Program-made: the position numbers and the translations under genes
The notes under the pieces: model-generated
What the model was told of the DNA's origin: nothing
The model's input: only the letters and a program-made list of their open reading frames with translations
Database searches by the model: none
Assembly (NCBI GenBank): GCA_027077795.1
Contig: JALWTT010000002.1
Location: forward strand, 1-64,000
From: Thermotogaceae bacterium
GTDB lineage: Bacteria > Thermotogota > Thermotogae > Thermotogales > Thermotogaceae
Direction of reading: 5' to 3'
DNA length: 64,000 bases
Shown here: piece after piece, positions 18,317-27,414 of the stretch
Layout: each line of letters starts with the position of its first letter
Numbering within the stretch: position 1 is the first letter of the stretch

Positions 18317-18342
18317 CTCCATCGAAGATTGGAGGGTGAAGC

Positions 18343-20568
18343 GTGAGCGGGAAAGTGAAGATGTATCTGATTCTCATAGCAATAATATTTGTAGCCATCA
18401 TTTTTGGGGTATCGATTGTTTACTTCAAATTCAAAGCCACAGAGTACAGAAAGTCCGTTGAAAACGATCTCGTTCGGCTGAGCCTTTTCTCGCTGAAAAG
18501 CTCCATCCGCGACTTCGAAGAAAGGGTGTCTAGCTTTCTGAAGAAAAATGAGATCTCCTCTTCAAACCTCAAATCGCTGAGCGAGGACATGTGCAAAATG
18601 GGATGTTCGTTCGTCTTGTGGATGGATACAGATGGAAATGAATTAAACCAATTCGGAAGTGTGCCAAATGAGGACATATACAATAGTGACCTGATCCAAT
18701 CCGTTCTCTATGAAGAAGATTACACCTTTCTGTCAGATTTATTCTTCACGAAATCTGGCATTGAGATCCGAAGCACGGGAATTGTCAAGACAAAAGATGG
18801 GAAGGAATTACTCGTCGTCGCTGGAAAAACACTTCCCAAGAATTACTTCTCCGAAATAGGCAAAGTGATTCATCGTAATGTGTTTTTCATCTCAAAAGAC
18901 GGGAGGGTTTTTGGGAGAGGCTTTCACATAGACCCCAAGGTTCTAAACGAAGCTGAGGAAGGTCAAAAACCTGAAACGACCTTTTCAAAGAACGGTATGT
19001 TGGTGAGCGTTATCCCACTCTTCGATTTCGAAGAGTGGAACGTGAAAGGATTCTTGGTGAATTTCACCGCTATTAAGAAAGCGATGGGAAAGATCTCTGG
19101 ATTTATAATATTCGACCTACTCCTGCTTTCCATAACGCTGGCCTTTTTCATATGGGGCATACTACTGGCTGGAAAGAGGAGGAATGCTGCCACAAAAATT
19201 TTGTACATATTTTCTATACCCCTGTTGATCTCAATATTCGTGATCTTCACGTTTCAAACTTCGAAATCCTTGGGTTCAGAACACGCCGAGTACATAAGAT
19301 CAATGGCACGTGTTCTAAATGGTCACGGGGAAATATGGGCGGGCGAAAATCGCCTAGACGAGATGAAAAAAATTCTGAACATCCAAGCCATATTGAGGGA
19401 AGATGGGAAGATCCTAGCTGCCACGCTGAAGAAGAACTTGCTAGACAAATTGGACAATTGGAAATCGCTTGAAACATCAGGACCTGTTAGGATTGGAGAG
19501 GTGGATGTCAACAAGGTTGAACACTCCTATCTGAGAATGAAGGTGGGAAACAAGGATTTAATCGTGATGAAGGAAAAAACCGTTCTCATCAACAACATCG
19601 TGAAATCTGAATTCGTGGGAATCATATTGCTCACTACATCCATATTCTTTGTGCTGATACTCGGATTCTCCATAAAGAATGCGCACCGCCCTAGACTCCT
19701 CAAGGCAACCCTGATAGGCTATTCTTTTCTCGCCCCTGCTCTTATACATCTCTTGTGGTGGGCTGCAGGACCTGTTGTGTTTTCCCTCTTCTTGGCATTC
19801 CATAGGTGGAATGTCATAGACCCTGCGAAGCCGTTCGTAGGGCTTGAGAATTTCAAGATACTATTCCAAGACAAGCTGTTTTGGAACGCCATGAAGAACA
19901 CTGCTATATTCTCTCTTCAAGTTCCCATAAGCATGTTTCTTTCACTACTCTTGGCGTTAGGAGTTAACAGAAGAACCAGGAGCATGGCACTCTTAAGAAC
20001 CATTTACTACCTTCCTGCAGTGACATCTGGCGTGTCTACGATCATAGTTTGGAGATGGATACTCAACAAGGAGTATGGAATATTGAACTACATCCTGGGG
20101 TTTTTCGGAATCCCAAAGGTTCCATGGTTGACTTCTCCAAGAACGGCACTCATAGCTATAATGATAATGAGCATTTGGCAAGCTCTGGGGAGCCAGATGA
20201 TAATTTTCTTAGCAGGACTCCAAAGCATTCCACAAGCCTTCTATGACGCCGCTAGTGTGGATGGCGCGAACAGACTCCAAAAGTTCCAACATATAACCTT
20301 GCCACTTTTAAAGCCGACTTCTCTTTTCGTTCTTGTAACCAGTATTATCGGATCTTTTCAGATATTCACCCCGGTTTATGTTCTAACTCAGGGTGGACCT
20401 TTGAGGAGCACAGACGTTGTTTTCTACCACATATGGGAGGCCGCATGGATAGAACTGAAAATGGGGTATGCTGCTGCACAATCTTGGATGCTGTTTGTCG
20501 TATTGCTGGTGTTGACCTATATGGAATTCAAGTTTTTCGGCAAGGAGAGTTGGAAGCAGTACTTCTGA
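18343..20568 (+). CDS. sugar ABC permease (MalF type) fused to an N-terminal double extracytoplasmic sensor-like region
   Basis: This 741-residue protein has a C-terminal 290 residues (about 450-741) forming a normal CUT1 permease (LGYSFLAPALIHLL-like start; EAA loop YDAASVDGANRLQKFQHITLPLLKPT). The N-terminal 450 residues are unusual: membrane helix 8-28, extracytoplasmic region 29-250 with a Cache/PAS-like strand (VFFISKDGRVFGRG) and a Cys84/Cys88 pair, helices 251-276 and 285-304, a second extracytoplasmic region 305-422 with another such motif (IQAILREDGKILAAT), and helix 423-444. The start GTG 18343 is preceded by GGAGGGTGA. Long MalF proteins exist in Thermotoga, but this layout looks like a receptor joined to a transporter. 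No ATPase gene is nearby, so a shared ATPase is inferred. Confidence 0.85.
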   Translation: MSGKVKMYLILIAIIFVAIIFGVSIVYFKFKATEYRKSVENDLVRLSLFSLKSSIRDFEERVSSFLKKNEISSSNLKSLSEDMCKMGCSFVLWMDTDGNELNQFGSVPNEDIYNSDLIQSVLYEEDYTFLSDLFFTKSGIEIRSTGIVKTKDGKELLVVAGKTLPKNYFSEIGKVIHRNVFFISKDGRVFGRGFHIDPKVLNEAEEGQKPETTFSKNGMLVSVIPLFDFEEWNVKGFLVNFTAIKKAMGKISGFIIFDLLLLSITLAFFIWGILLAGKRRNAATKILYIFSIPLLISIFVIFTFQTSKSLGSEHAEYIRSMARVLNGHGEIWAGENRLDEMKKILNIQAILREDGKILAATLKKNLLDKLDNWKSLETSGPVRIGEVDVNKVEHSYLRMKVGNKDLIVMKEKTVLINNIVKSEFVGIILLTTSIFFVLILGFSIKNAHRPRLLKATLIGYSFLAPALIHLLWWAAGPVVFSLFLAFHRWNVIDPAKPFVGLENFKILFQDKLFWNAMKNTAIFSLQVPISMFLSLLLALGVNRRTRSMALLRTIYYLPAVTSGVSTIIVWRWILNKEYGILNYILGFFGIPKVPWLTSPRTALIAIMIMSIWQALGSQMIIFLAGLQSIPQAFYDAASVDGANRLQKFQHITLPLLKPTSLFVLVTSIIGSFQIFTPVYVLTQGGPLRSTDVVFYHIWEAAWIELKMGYAAAQSWMLFVVLLVLTYMEFKFFGKESWKQYF

Positions 20569-20586
20569 TCATCTGAGAGGTGATCT

Positions 20587-21432
20587 GTGTTGAGAGAAAA
20601 AGAAGCCCTAACTAAGATTCCTTTAAAGCTTTTAGCGGTTTTTCTTCTAACGGTTTTGGCCATTTCAACTTTACTACCGTACATAATGATGGTTTCAGCC
20701 TCATTCATGGCACAATTTGAGATATACAACTTTCCCCCGAGGTTGTTTCCTTCCCACCCAAAACTGGATAACTACGTAGAAATGTGGAAATCTCAACCTT
20801 GGGGAAGGTACATATTCAACACAGTTTTCGTCGCCGTTACGGTCGTGATAGGGCAACTTTTTGTCATATCAATGGGAGGGTATGCACTCTCCAGGCTCCA
20901 CTTTCCGGGAAGAGATACTGTTTTCAAGATGTTCATAGCCTTTATGATGCTTCCGGGGGTTGTCACACTCATACCAGGTTTCATAATACTGCACAGTCTA
21001 AGATGGATTGACACATATATGGCGTTAATAGTACCCTCACTTGGAAACATATGGGGACTGTTTCTCATGAGACAATACATGTTAAGTCTTCCAAAAAGTT
21101 TAGAGGATGCGGCTAGAATAGACGGAGCCTCTGAATTCACCATATTCTGGAAGATAATATTGCCTTTGTGTAAGCCCGTTCTAGCAACGGTAGCGACTTT
21201 CACGTTCCTGGGAATGTGGAGATCTTTCCTCTGGCCGTTGATAGTCACAAGGAGTAAAGATATGAGGATGATAGAGGTTGGCATAGCCATGTTCGCCACG
21301 CAGTACACCGTGGACTATCCCGTTCAACTGGCCGCTGCTACTCTGTCCTCTATCCCGTTGATAATCGTGTATTTCCTGGCACAGAAGTGGCTACTTCAGG
21401 GGATAAAAATATCCTCCGGTTACGAGAGGTGA
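20587..21432 (+). CDS. sugar ABC permease (MalG type)
   Basis: This 281-residue CUT1 permease has six membrane helices and the EAA motif DAARIDGASEFTIFWKIILPLCKPVLAT that docks the ATPase. It is the second half of the transmembrane channel with the preceding fused permease. The start is GTG 20587 (TTG 20590 possible) behind AGAGGTGATC. The N-terminal cytoplasmic tail and the last residues (ISSGYER) are typical of the family. It lies 18 bp after the first permease and 6 bp before the GH172 gene. Confidence 0.93.
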   Translation: MLREKEALTKIPLKLLAVFLLTVLAISTLLPYIMMVSASFMAQFEIYNFPPRLFPSHPKLDNYVEMWKSQPWGRYIFNTVFVAVTVVIGQLFVISMGGYALSRLHFPGRDTVFKMFIAFMMLPGVVTLIPGFIILHSLRWIDTYMALIVPSLGNIWGLFLMRQYMLSLPKSLEDAARIDGASEFTIFWKIILPLCKPVLATVATFTFLGMWRSFLWPLIVTRSKDMRMIEVGIAMFATQYTVDYPVQLAAATLSSIPLIIVYFLAQKWLLQGIKISSGYER

Positions 21433-21438
21433 TAAAGC

Positions 21439-22461
21439 GTGTTTATGGACCTGTATGATTTCAAAGGATGGGAATCTTTTTCCATATCCGCAGAAAATCC
21501 AACGGGGGAAAGAGACAAAGGTGCTCTAGAAATCCCAGGCCCGAACAGTCCAGCCAGGAAGTTGGGAAAGGGTTGGAAGGTTAGGCCAAGCATCGTACTT
21601 GAGAAGAGTAAAGAAACTCTATTGGCAGATATAGAAGGGCCAGGAGTTATAACCTACATGTGGATGACCGTCGATGAGAAAGCATATAGAAGTTGCATTT
21701 TAAGGATGTACTGGGACAGTGAATCGGAGCCCTCCGTTGAAGTCCCACTAGGGGATTTCTTTGTGAACCCATTTGGAATCAGGTTTGAAGTCAATTCCCT
21801 TCCCATTTCAGTTAATCCTTCAGGAGGTTTCAATTCTTACTGGCCAATGCCATTCAGGGAAAGGGCGAGGGTCACCGTTGAAAATCAGGGAAACGAAGAT
21901 ATACCCCATTTCTTCTATCAAATAAGCTTCATAAAGAAGAAGCTTGAAAGTAACATCCTTTACTTCCATTCCCAATGGCGCAGGAGCATGACATCAAGAA
22001 ATAGTCCCCAACACGTTATTTTGGAAACTGAAGGTAAAGGGAAGTACGTGGGAACTGTCATAGCTTGGGAACAACTCTCAAACGGATGGTGGGGAGAAGG
22101 TGAGGTCAAATTTTTCATAGATGGTGAAAAGAACCCCAGCATATGCTACACGGGTACAGAAGATTACTTCGGTGGGGCATGGTGCTTCGGAAAAACCTAT
22201 TCCACTGCCTTTCTGGGATATCCCCTGTGGATAAAAAGGGAAGGCCAGATTCCCAAACATGTGATGTACAGATGGCACATCCCAGATCCAATATACTTCA
22301 AAGAGAGGTTGAAAGTCCTAATCCAAGCACTAGGCTGGTGGCCTGATGGAACTTACCAGCCTCTGACAGATGACATCACCTCGGTGGCATACTGGTATCA
22401 AACGGAACCACATTCAAATTTTCCAAGTCTTCCGGATTTGGAAAAGCGTTATCCCAGATGA
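21439..22461 (+). CDS. GH172 (DUF2961) family glycoside hydrolase
   Basis: This 340-residue cytoplasmic protein matches DUF2961: ADIEGPGVITYMWMT, VEVPLGDFFVNPFG and CYTGTEDYFGGAWCFG, the last being the conserved GTEDYFGGAW block. Characterised GH172 members act on alpha-D-fructofuranosides and D-arabinofuranosides and assemble into trimers or larger. The specificity here is unknown. The start is GTG 21439 (ATG 21445 possible) after GAGAGGTGAT. It is the last gene of the rightward operon. Its stop TGA abuts the stop of the convergent sialidase-fold gene, the two forming the palindrome TGATCA. Confidence 0.85.
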   Translation: MFMDLYDFKGWESFSISAENPTGERDKGALEIPGPNSPARKLGKGWKVRPSIVLEKSKETLLADIEGPGVITYMWMTVDEKAYRSCILRMYWDSESEPSVEVPLGDFFVNPFGIRFEVNSLPISVNPSGGFNSYWPMPFRERARVTVENQGNEDIPHFFYQISFIKKKLESNILYFHSQWRRSMTSRNSPQHVILETEGKGKYVGTVIAWEQLSNGWWGEGEVKFFIDGEKNPSICYTGTEDYFGGAWCFGKTYSTAFLGYPLWIKREGQIPKHVMYRWHIPDPIYFKERLKVLIQALGWWPDGTYQPLTDDITSVAYWYQTEPHSNFPSLPDLEKRYPR

Positions 22462-23679
22462 TCACTCACTGGGAGAAGTTATCCACTCTTCGTTGAACTC
22501 CGCATGTTTTATGGTTTTACCTTGTGGCGAGTGATAGCTGTACGCCACGTGTATGAACCCGTCACGATCTTGCCAGATCGATGGATATGCCACACTTATA
22601 CCCGCATCCTTCGGATGCTCCTCTATGACTTTCCTCCATCTCCAGCTCTTCCCCTCATCGTTTGACATGAAAACAACCAGCCTATATCTCCCATCTTCCA
22701 AGTCGTTCCCAACTATTATCCATTTGCCATCTTTCAGCACTATCCCATCAGCCCTACTACCAGGATTCGGTATCTCAGTGTACTGAACTTCGCTCCAGCT
22801 CATCCCCCCATCTTTCGAGTAGCTTACATATAGCCTGTGTGGCGCCGGCCCGTTGTTCCTCATGAACGCCACCAGCGTCCCATCTCTCCTCATAAGCAAA
22901 GCCGGCTGAATGTTGGCAATGCCAACTATTGGCTCGCTAAATTTCCAAGTCTTCCCACTGTCTCCCGTGATCGCCACCAGCGATGTCTCAAGACCATCAG
23001 AGTAGATCGGAAGAAGTATCTTGCCCCCAAGGATTATCGCCCTGTTGCCCGTCTGCCAGCCAAGCCTTTGCAAAAGAGGATATCCTTCCTTCAAAGAGGC
23101 TTTCCTGCCCCATACCTTGTCAAGTTGCTCGCTTATATAAGCCATCGCTATTTTCTTCGTGTCTTCTTCGCTGTACCCCGGAATCGCTTTGTACTTGTCC
23201 AGGTATCCTTGAATGAACCCTTTCAGCTTCTTCTCGTACACAGACGCAAAGGAGTCGCTTTCCTTGATCCCATTTCTAAAGCTATCGTGCTTGACGATGA
23301 TCACATCTTGCCATTCCCACCTGGGAGCACCCGACCCCATGTAGTCGTGCGTGTAGGCATACCTCAATAGAGAGCTCTCCCATAGGTTGGTCAAAACGGT
23401 GTACCAAAAGAGCCATAGCTTCCCTCCCTTGTCTATAAAGAGAACCGGGTTTATGTCCGGAAATCCTGGATAGTCCATGACAACAAATGGCTTCGTCCAT
23501 TTACCACTTATCTTCTTCGCACCCATTATCCTGACGTCGTCCCCTTTCCTCTCGTCTGTCCCTTGAAACCAGACTACAAATAGGTCCCCATTCGAAAGCT
23601 GAATTATGGAAGGCGCATGTACGTGCTCCTTGACAAGTGGAAAAATCCTTGATTCATTAAATTGTACTTCTTGAATCAT
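22462..23679 (-). CDS. sialidase-fold (BNR/Asp-box) protein, copy 1
   Basis: This 405-residue protein lacks a signal peptide and has a beta-propeller pattern with Asp boxes TGDSGKTW, SKDGGMSW and SNDEGKSW. Sialidase-type start motifs include APSIIQLSNGDLFVVWFQGTDE and a later RNNGPAPHRLYVSYS. Automatic annotation would say exo-alpha-sialidase, but BNR proteins also include lyases and other glycosidases; next to a beta-glucuronidase a sialic acid role is doubtful. It is the last gene of the leftward operon. The ATG has TAAGGAGGTAGC upstream. The last few codons lie outside the repeat, so the C-terminus reads TSPSE here and MS in copy 2. Confidence 0.75.
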   Translation of the reverse strand: MIQEVQFNESRIFPLVKEHVHAPSIIQLSNGDLFVVWFQGTDERKGDDVRIMGAKKISGKWTKPFVVMDYPGFPDINPVLFIDKGGKLWLFWYTVLTNLWESSLLRYAYTHDYMGSGAPRWEWQDVIIVKHDSFRNGIKESDSFASVYEKKLKGFIQGYLDKYKAIPGYSEEDTKKIAMAYISEQLDKVWGRKASLKEGYPLLQRLGWQTGNRAIILGGKILLPIYSDGLETSLVAITGDSGKTWKFSEPIVGIANIQPALLMRRDGTLVAFMRNNGPAPHRLYVSYSKDGGMSWSEVQYTEIPNPGSRADGIVLKDGKWIIVGNDLEDGRYRLVVFMSNDEGKSWRWRKVIEEHPKDAGISVAYPSIWQDRDGFIHVAYSYHSPQGKTIKHAEFNEEWITSPSE

Positions 23680-23743
23680 TATGCTACCTCCTTAGCAAGC
23701 TCTAACTATTACCCAATATTCAAACAATTGATACGTTCAAAAT

Positions 23744-25441
23744 CTACTTTGATTCCTGAAAATCATTAAGCCATAGTTTTCTCAAAGTATGGGCAGCAAG
23801 TTTTGGGGCCCTTGTCCTAGTGAAAACACCCTTATGGTTCAAAATAGGCCTCAGTACATTTTGAAGGGTTTTGAAATCGGCAAAGGCCCATACATGTGTT
23901 CCTATAATATACTCTTTCTTTACCAAAACATCTATCGTCCTTTTTATGATCTCGGCTTGATATTCCTCAGAGAACATTTGAGGAGGATCATAGTGTAAAC
24001 CTGCAATCGCATCGGCACCAAATTCTGTCACAAAAACAGGTTTCTTGTGACGTTGATATAAGAGATCGAGATCCTCTTTTAAAGCTTTCAATCCCTCGTC
24101 TATTCTCCCTTGAAAATCGTACCAACCATAATATCTATTTACAGATACTATGTCGAAAAACTTCATCGCAAAGTCTCTTGTACTTTCATCAGGGCGATCC
24201 TTTGCACTAACAAATGTTACTGGTCTTGTTTCATCCGACGACTTTGCACCTTCATAGAGCGCTTTAAAGAAACTCTCTGCCCCTGGATGATTTGATTCTG
24301 GTTCATTCGCAACACTCCACATAATGACACTAGGGTGATTTTTATCACGATCTATCATTCTCTTCACATTCTCCACTGCTTGTTCTTGAGTTCCCGAATT
24401 GTAGTGGTACCTTGTGATTCCTACATGCGGTGCCTCGTCAATCACAAGTATTCCCGTTTCATCTGCTAGGTCTAACCACTCTTCACTATAAGGATAATGC
24501 GATGTTCTGAAAGAATTCGCTCCTATCCATTTTAGAAGGTTAAAATCTTTCACCATGAGAGGATAAAATGTTCCTTGACCTAGTATTGGGAATTCCTCGT
24601 GTTTTCCAAAGCCTTTGAGAAAAATAGGCTCTCCATTGAGGTATAGGTTCTTATCATCCCATTCAATCGTACGGACTCCAATTTTTAAGTGGTACTTGTC
24701 TTCTTCTCCTATACTTATTTTTAAATCATATAAATAAGGGTCTTTTATGCTCCAAAATCTTGCTCCCTCTATTTCAAACAATATTTTTTGTATCTTTTCA
24801 GCTTGCAGCACTTTTTCTTGTCCTGCTAATTCAATCTTCATTTCCTTTCCTACTGCCTCGTCTGATACATTTACTGTCAGTTCGATCACTCCTTGGCCCT
24901 TCTTTGGGAGAGATTGATTTGTTTTCACCCATATATCTTCAATCCTTGCATCTGAGCTAAATTCTAGGATCACAGGCCTTATGATTCCTCCATAGGGAAT
25001 AAAGTCAAATTTTGCGGGTGGAAAACTTCCCAGAAACCAGCGACCTTCTTCTGGAATTTTTGATGGGAACCCTCCAGTTTTTAGTTTGTTTATCACCCTT
25101 ACCACTAGCTCATTCTTTCCAACTTTTATTGAATCTGAAACGTCTATTTCGAATGGAAGATATCCTATGTGATTTTCACCAACTTTTCTTCCGTTTATAT
25201 ATACTTCACAATCTGTATTTACTGCACCAAAGTAAAGTCTGATTCTCCCCATTCTTGCCCACTTCGGAATATTCAACTCCCTCCTGTAGAACACAGGGCC
25301 TTCCTCGTAAAAAAGCTCTTGATGTTGTTCATTCCAGCTTGCTGGTACTGCTATCGATTTACTTTTTCCTCCCACATCTATCTCCCATATTCCTCCCAAA
25401 TCAATTACCATTCTTGAAGCGTTCATCTGAGGTCTCAACAT
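23744..25441 (-). CDS. uidA: beta-glucuronidase (GH2), copy 1
   Basis: This 565-residue cytoplasmic enzyme has GH2 order: sugar-binding jelly roll (about 1-165), immunoglobulin-like domain (166-260) and TIM barrel. The acid/base Glu380 is in WSVANEPESN, the nucleophile Glu473 in FVTEFGADA, and the RTSHYPYSEEWLDLADETGILVIDE motif is typical. Asn535 and Lys537 in NHKGVFTRTRAPK form the NxK motif that recognises the carboxylate in beta-glucuronidases. It releases glucuronic acid from non-reducing ends of imported oligosaccharides. The ATG has TAGGAGGG upstream. It lies between the ATP-binding gene and the sialidase-fold gene of one operon. Confidence 0.92.
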   Translation of the reverse strand: MLRPQMNASRMVIDLGGIWEIDVGGKSKSIAVPASWNEQHQELFYEEGPVFYRRELNIPKWARMGRIRLYFGAVNTDCEVYINGRKVGENHIGYLPFEIDVSDSIKVGKNELVVRVINKLKTGGFPSKIPEEGRWFLGSFPPAKFDFIPYGGIIRPVILEFSSDARIEDIWVKTNQSLPKKGQGVIELTVNVSDEAVGKEMKIELAGQEKVLQAEKIQKILFEIEGARFWSIKDPYLYDLKISIGEEDKYHLKIGVRTIEWDDKNLYLNGEPIFLKGFGKHEEFPILGQGTFYPLMVKDFNLLKWIGANSFRTSHYPYSEEWLDLADETGILVIDEAPHVGITRYHYNSGTQEQAVENVKRMIDRDKNHPSVIMWSVANEPESNHPGAESFFKALYEGAKSSDETRPVTFVSAKDRPDESTRDFAMKFFDIVSVNRYYGWYDFQGRIDEGLKALKEDLDLLYQRHKKPVFVTEFGADAIAGLHYDPPQMFSEEYQAEIIKRTIDVLVKKEYIIGTHVWAFADFKTLQNVLRPILNHKGVFTRTRAPKLAAHTLRKLWLNDFQESK

Positions 25442-25460
25442 GGAATAATCCCTCCTAAAC

Positions 25461-26420
25461 TTAATCTTTGTACAAGAAACATTTTACTTTGACACCGCCA
25501 ACATCAAAATATGGGGGGGATTCTCTCTTGCAAATTTCCATTGCCTTAGGGCATCTGCCTGAAAACTTACATCCTTGCCTCAAATACTCACTTTGTTCAG
25601 TTTCGGAGAGGTTTATACGTGTATTCCACTTTCTATTTGGATCAGGTTCAGGAACAGATTCTTTCAAAAGTTGAGTATATGGATGCCTTGGCTCCATAAG
25701 TACTTTCTCCGCCGGGCCGATCTCTACTATACTCCCCCTGAACATGATAGCTATCCTATCAGATATGTAATACGCGGTTGTAAGATCATGTGTGATGTAT
25801 ACCACGCTTACACCGTATTTATCTTTTAGATCTTTAAAAAGATTTACAATCGACATTCTTAAGGAAGCATCTACCATGGACACTGGCTCATCTGCTATGA
25901 GAATAGAAGGATTCGTCAGAAGCGCCCTTGCTATAGATATTCTTTGAAGCTGCCCTCCGGAAAACTCATTAGGATACTTTTCAACAAACTCTTCAAAAGA
26001 GATTCCAACAGCTGCAAGCTTTTCCTTTATGATTTCATCTGCCTTTTCTTTCGTGTCTGCTATACCTAGATTGTAAAGAGTCTCGTAAAAATATCTATCC
26101 ACCTTTCTCAAAGGGTTAAATGTAGAAAAGGGATTCTGAAAAACTGCTTGCATCTCTTTCAACAGTTCCCTTCTTTCTCGGTGGTGAATGTGGTCTATTC
26201 TTTTACCTTTATATACTATCTCTCCGGAAGTGGCCTCTTCAAAGCCAAGTATGATCTTAGCTGTTGTAGTTTTCCCGCACCCACTCTCTCCTGCAATTGT
26301 GAAAATCTCAGATTCTTCTACATCGAAACTTATGTTGTCCACAGCAATTACTTTTTTCCTTGAAAAAACATTTCCAATGGTGAAAATCTTTGTTAGATTC
26401 CTTACTTCAAGCAGTGGCAT
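25461..26420 (-). CDS. Opp/Dpp-type ABC transporter ATP-binding protein (OppF-like), copy 1
   Basis: This 319-residue ATPase has Walker A GESGCGKTT, signature FSGGQLQR, Walker B ILIADEP and H-loop VYITHDL. The C-terminal oligopeptide-type extension contains a CKFSGRCPKAMEICKRE Cys cluster typical of OppD/OppF (a possible Fe-S site). It pairs with the OppD-like protein to energise the permeases. Its start ATG overlaps the upstream gene's end by 14 bp and has GAGGAGGGGG upstream. In Thermotogales, Opp-like systems next to glycosidases often carry oligosaccharides. Confidence 0.93.
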   Translation of the reverse strand: MPLLEVRNLTKIFTIGNVFSRKKVIAVDNISFDVEESEIFTIAGESGCGKTTTAKIILGFEEATSGEIVYKGKRIDHIHHRERRELLKEMQAVFQNPFSTFNPLRKVDRYFYETLYNLGIADTKEKADEIIKEKLAAVGISFEEFVEKYPNEFSGGQLQRISIARALLTNPSILIADEPVSMVDASLRMSIVNLFKDLKDKYGVSVVYITHDLTTAYYISDRIAIMFRGSIVEIGPAEKVLMEPRHPYTQLLKESVPEPDPNRKWNTRINLSETEQSEYLRQGCKFSGRCPKAMEICKRESPPYFDVGGVKVKCFLYKD

Positions 26421-27414
26421 TTTCCCCCTCCTCTACCCTCCAGCATGCTACTTTATGGCCTACTTTATATTCTTTCAAGGGAGGCACTTCCTCTCTACAC
26501 TTTTCAAAAGCAAAAGGACACCTAGGGTGGAAACTGCAACCCGATGGAGGATTTGAAAGTGATGGAGGGGCCCCCGGTGCACTTTCTCTCTTCTTCTTAT
26601 CTCCAAATTTTGGAATAGAGTAGATCAAATACCTTGTATAAGGATGGAGTGGGTTCTCAAAAATCTCTTCCGTGGAAGCTTCTTCTATGATCCTACCAGC
26701 ATACATAATGGCTATTCTGTCGGCCATATTTGCATGAACTCCCATATCATGCGTGACGATGATAATTGTGTTCCTCTTCAAAGCTTGTATATCCTTCAAA
26801 AGCTGAATTACACCTCTTTGTGTGACTACATCCAAAGCTGTTGTGGGTTCATCTGCTATGACAACCTTTGGGGAAAGAACTGTGGCAAGAGCTATTGTTA
26901 TCCTTTGTCTCATCCCCCCTGACAACTGATGAGGATAAGCATCTAAAATTCCAGAAGGAAGCCCTAAATCTCTTATATGGGATTCTGCGATTTCATATAT
27001 CTCTTCTTTCGTCTTTCCCTTTGTATGGGTTTCTATAAAGTCCTTGAAGATCTCCTTTATTTTCATCACTGGGTTTAAAACGCTCATTGACCCTTGAGGC
27101 ACATATGATATGAAATGCCATCTAAATTTTTTTCTCTCCTCTTCACTAATATGATATACATCATATTCTTTTCCATTATCTCTGTATATCACCTTACCTC
27201 CAATAATTCTTTGTGGAGGTTCTACCGCCGCGAACATTGCCTTGAGTAGTGTACTCTTCCCACAACCACTCTCTCCTGCAATTCCATATATTTCGTTTTC
27301 CTTTATCGATATACTCACATCCTCTACTGCTTTTATAACTTTTTTCTTTCCAAATATATCCAGTATATAGTAGGATTTTAAATTCTCAGTCCTTAATACC
27401 TCCACGCTCATCAC
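26407..27414 (-). CDS. Opp/Dpp-type ABC transporter ATP-binding protein (OppD-like), copy 1
   Basis: This 335-residue ATPase has Walker A GESGCGKST, signature LSGGMRQR, Walker B VIADEPTTALD and H-loop VTHDM, ending in the oligopeptide-transporter C-terminal domain with CSFHPRCPFAFEKCREE. The start is GTG 27414 (GTGA overlap with the preceding stop) or ATG 27411. It works with the adjacent OppF-like ATPase. Confidence 0.93.
   Translation of the reverse strand: MMSVEVLRTENLKSYYILDIFGKKKVIKAVEDVSISIKENEIYGIAGESGCGKSTLLKAMFAAVEPPQRIIGGKVIYRDNGKEYDVYHISEEERKKFRWHFISYVPQGSMSVLNPVMKIKEIFKDFIETHTKGKTKEEIYEIAESHIRDLGLPSGILDAYPHQLSGGMRQRITIALATVLSPKVVIADEPTTALDVVTQRGVIQLLKDIQALKRNTIIIVTHDMGVHANMADRIAIMYAGRIIEEASTEEIFENPLHPYTRYLIYSIPKFGDKKKRESAPGAPPSLSNPPSGCSFHPRCPFAFEKCREEVPPLKEYKVGHKVACWRVEEGENATA

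Noticed and set aside
22837-23370. 177-codon plus-strand frame (and its repeat at 33136-33669)
   Set aside because: It is antisense to the sialidase-fold gene, which has clear family motifs and a ribosome site. The protein is unlike any family and lacks its own ribosome site.
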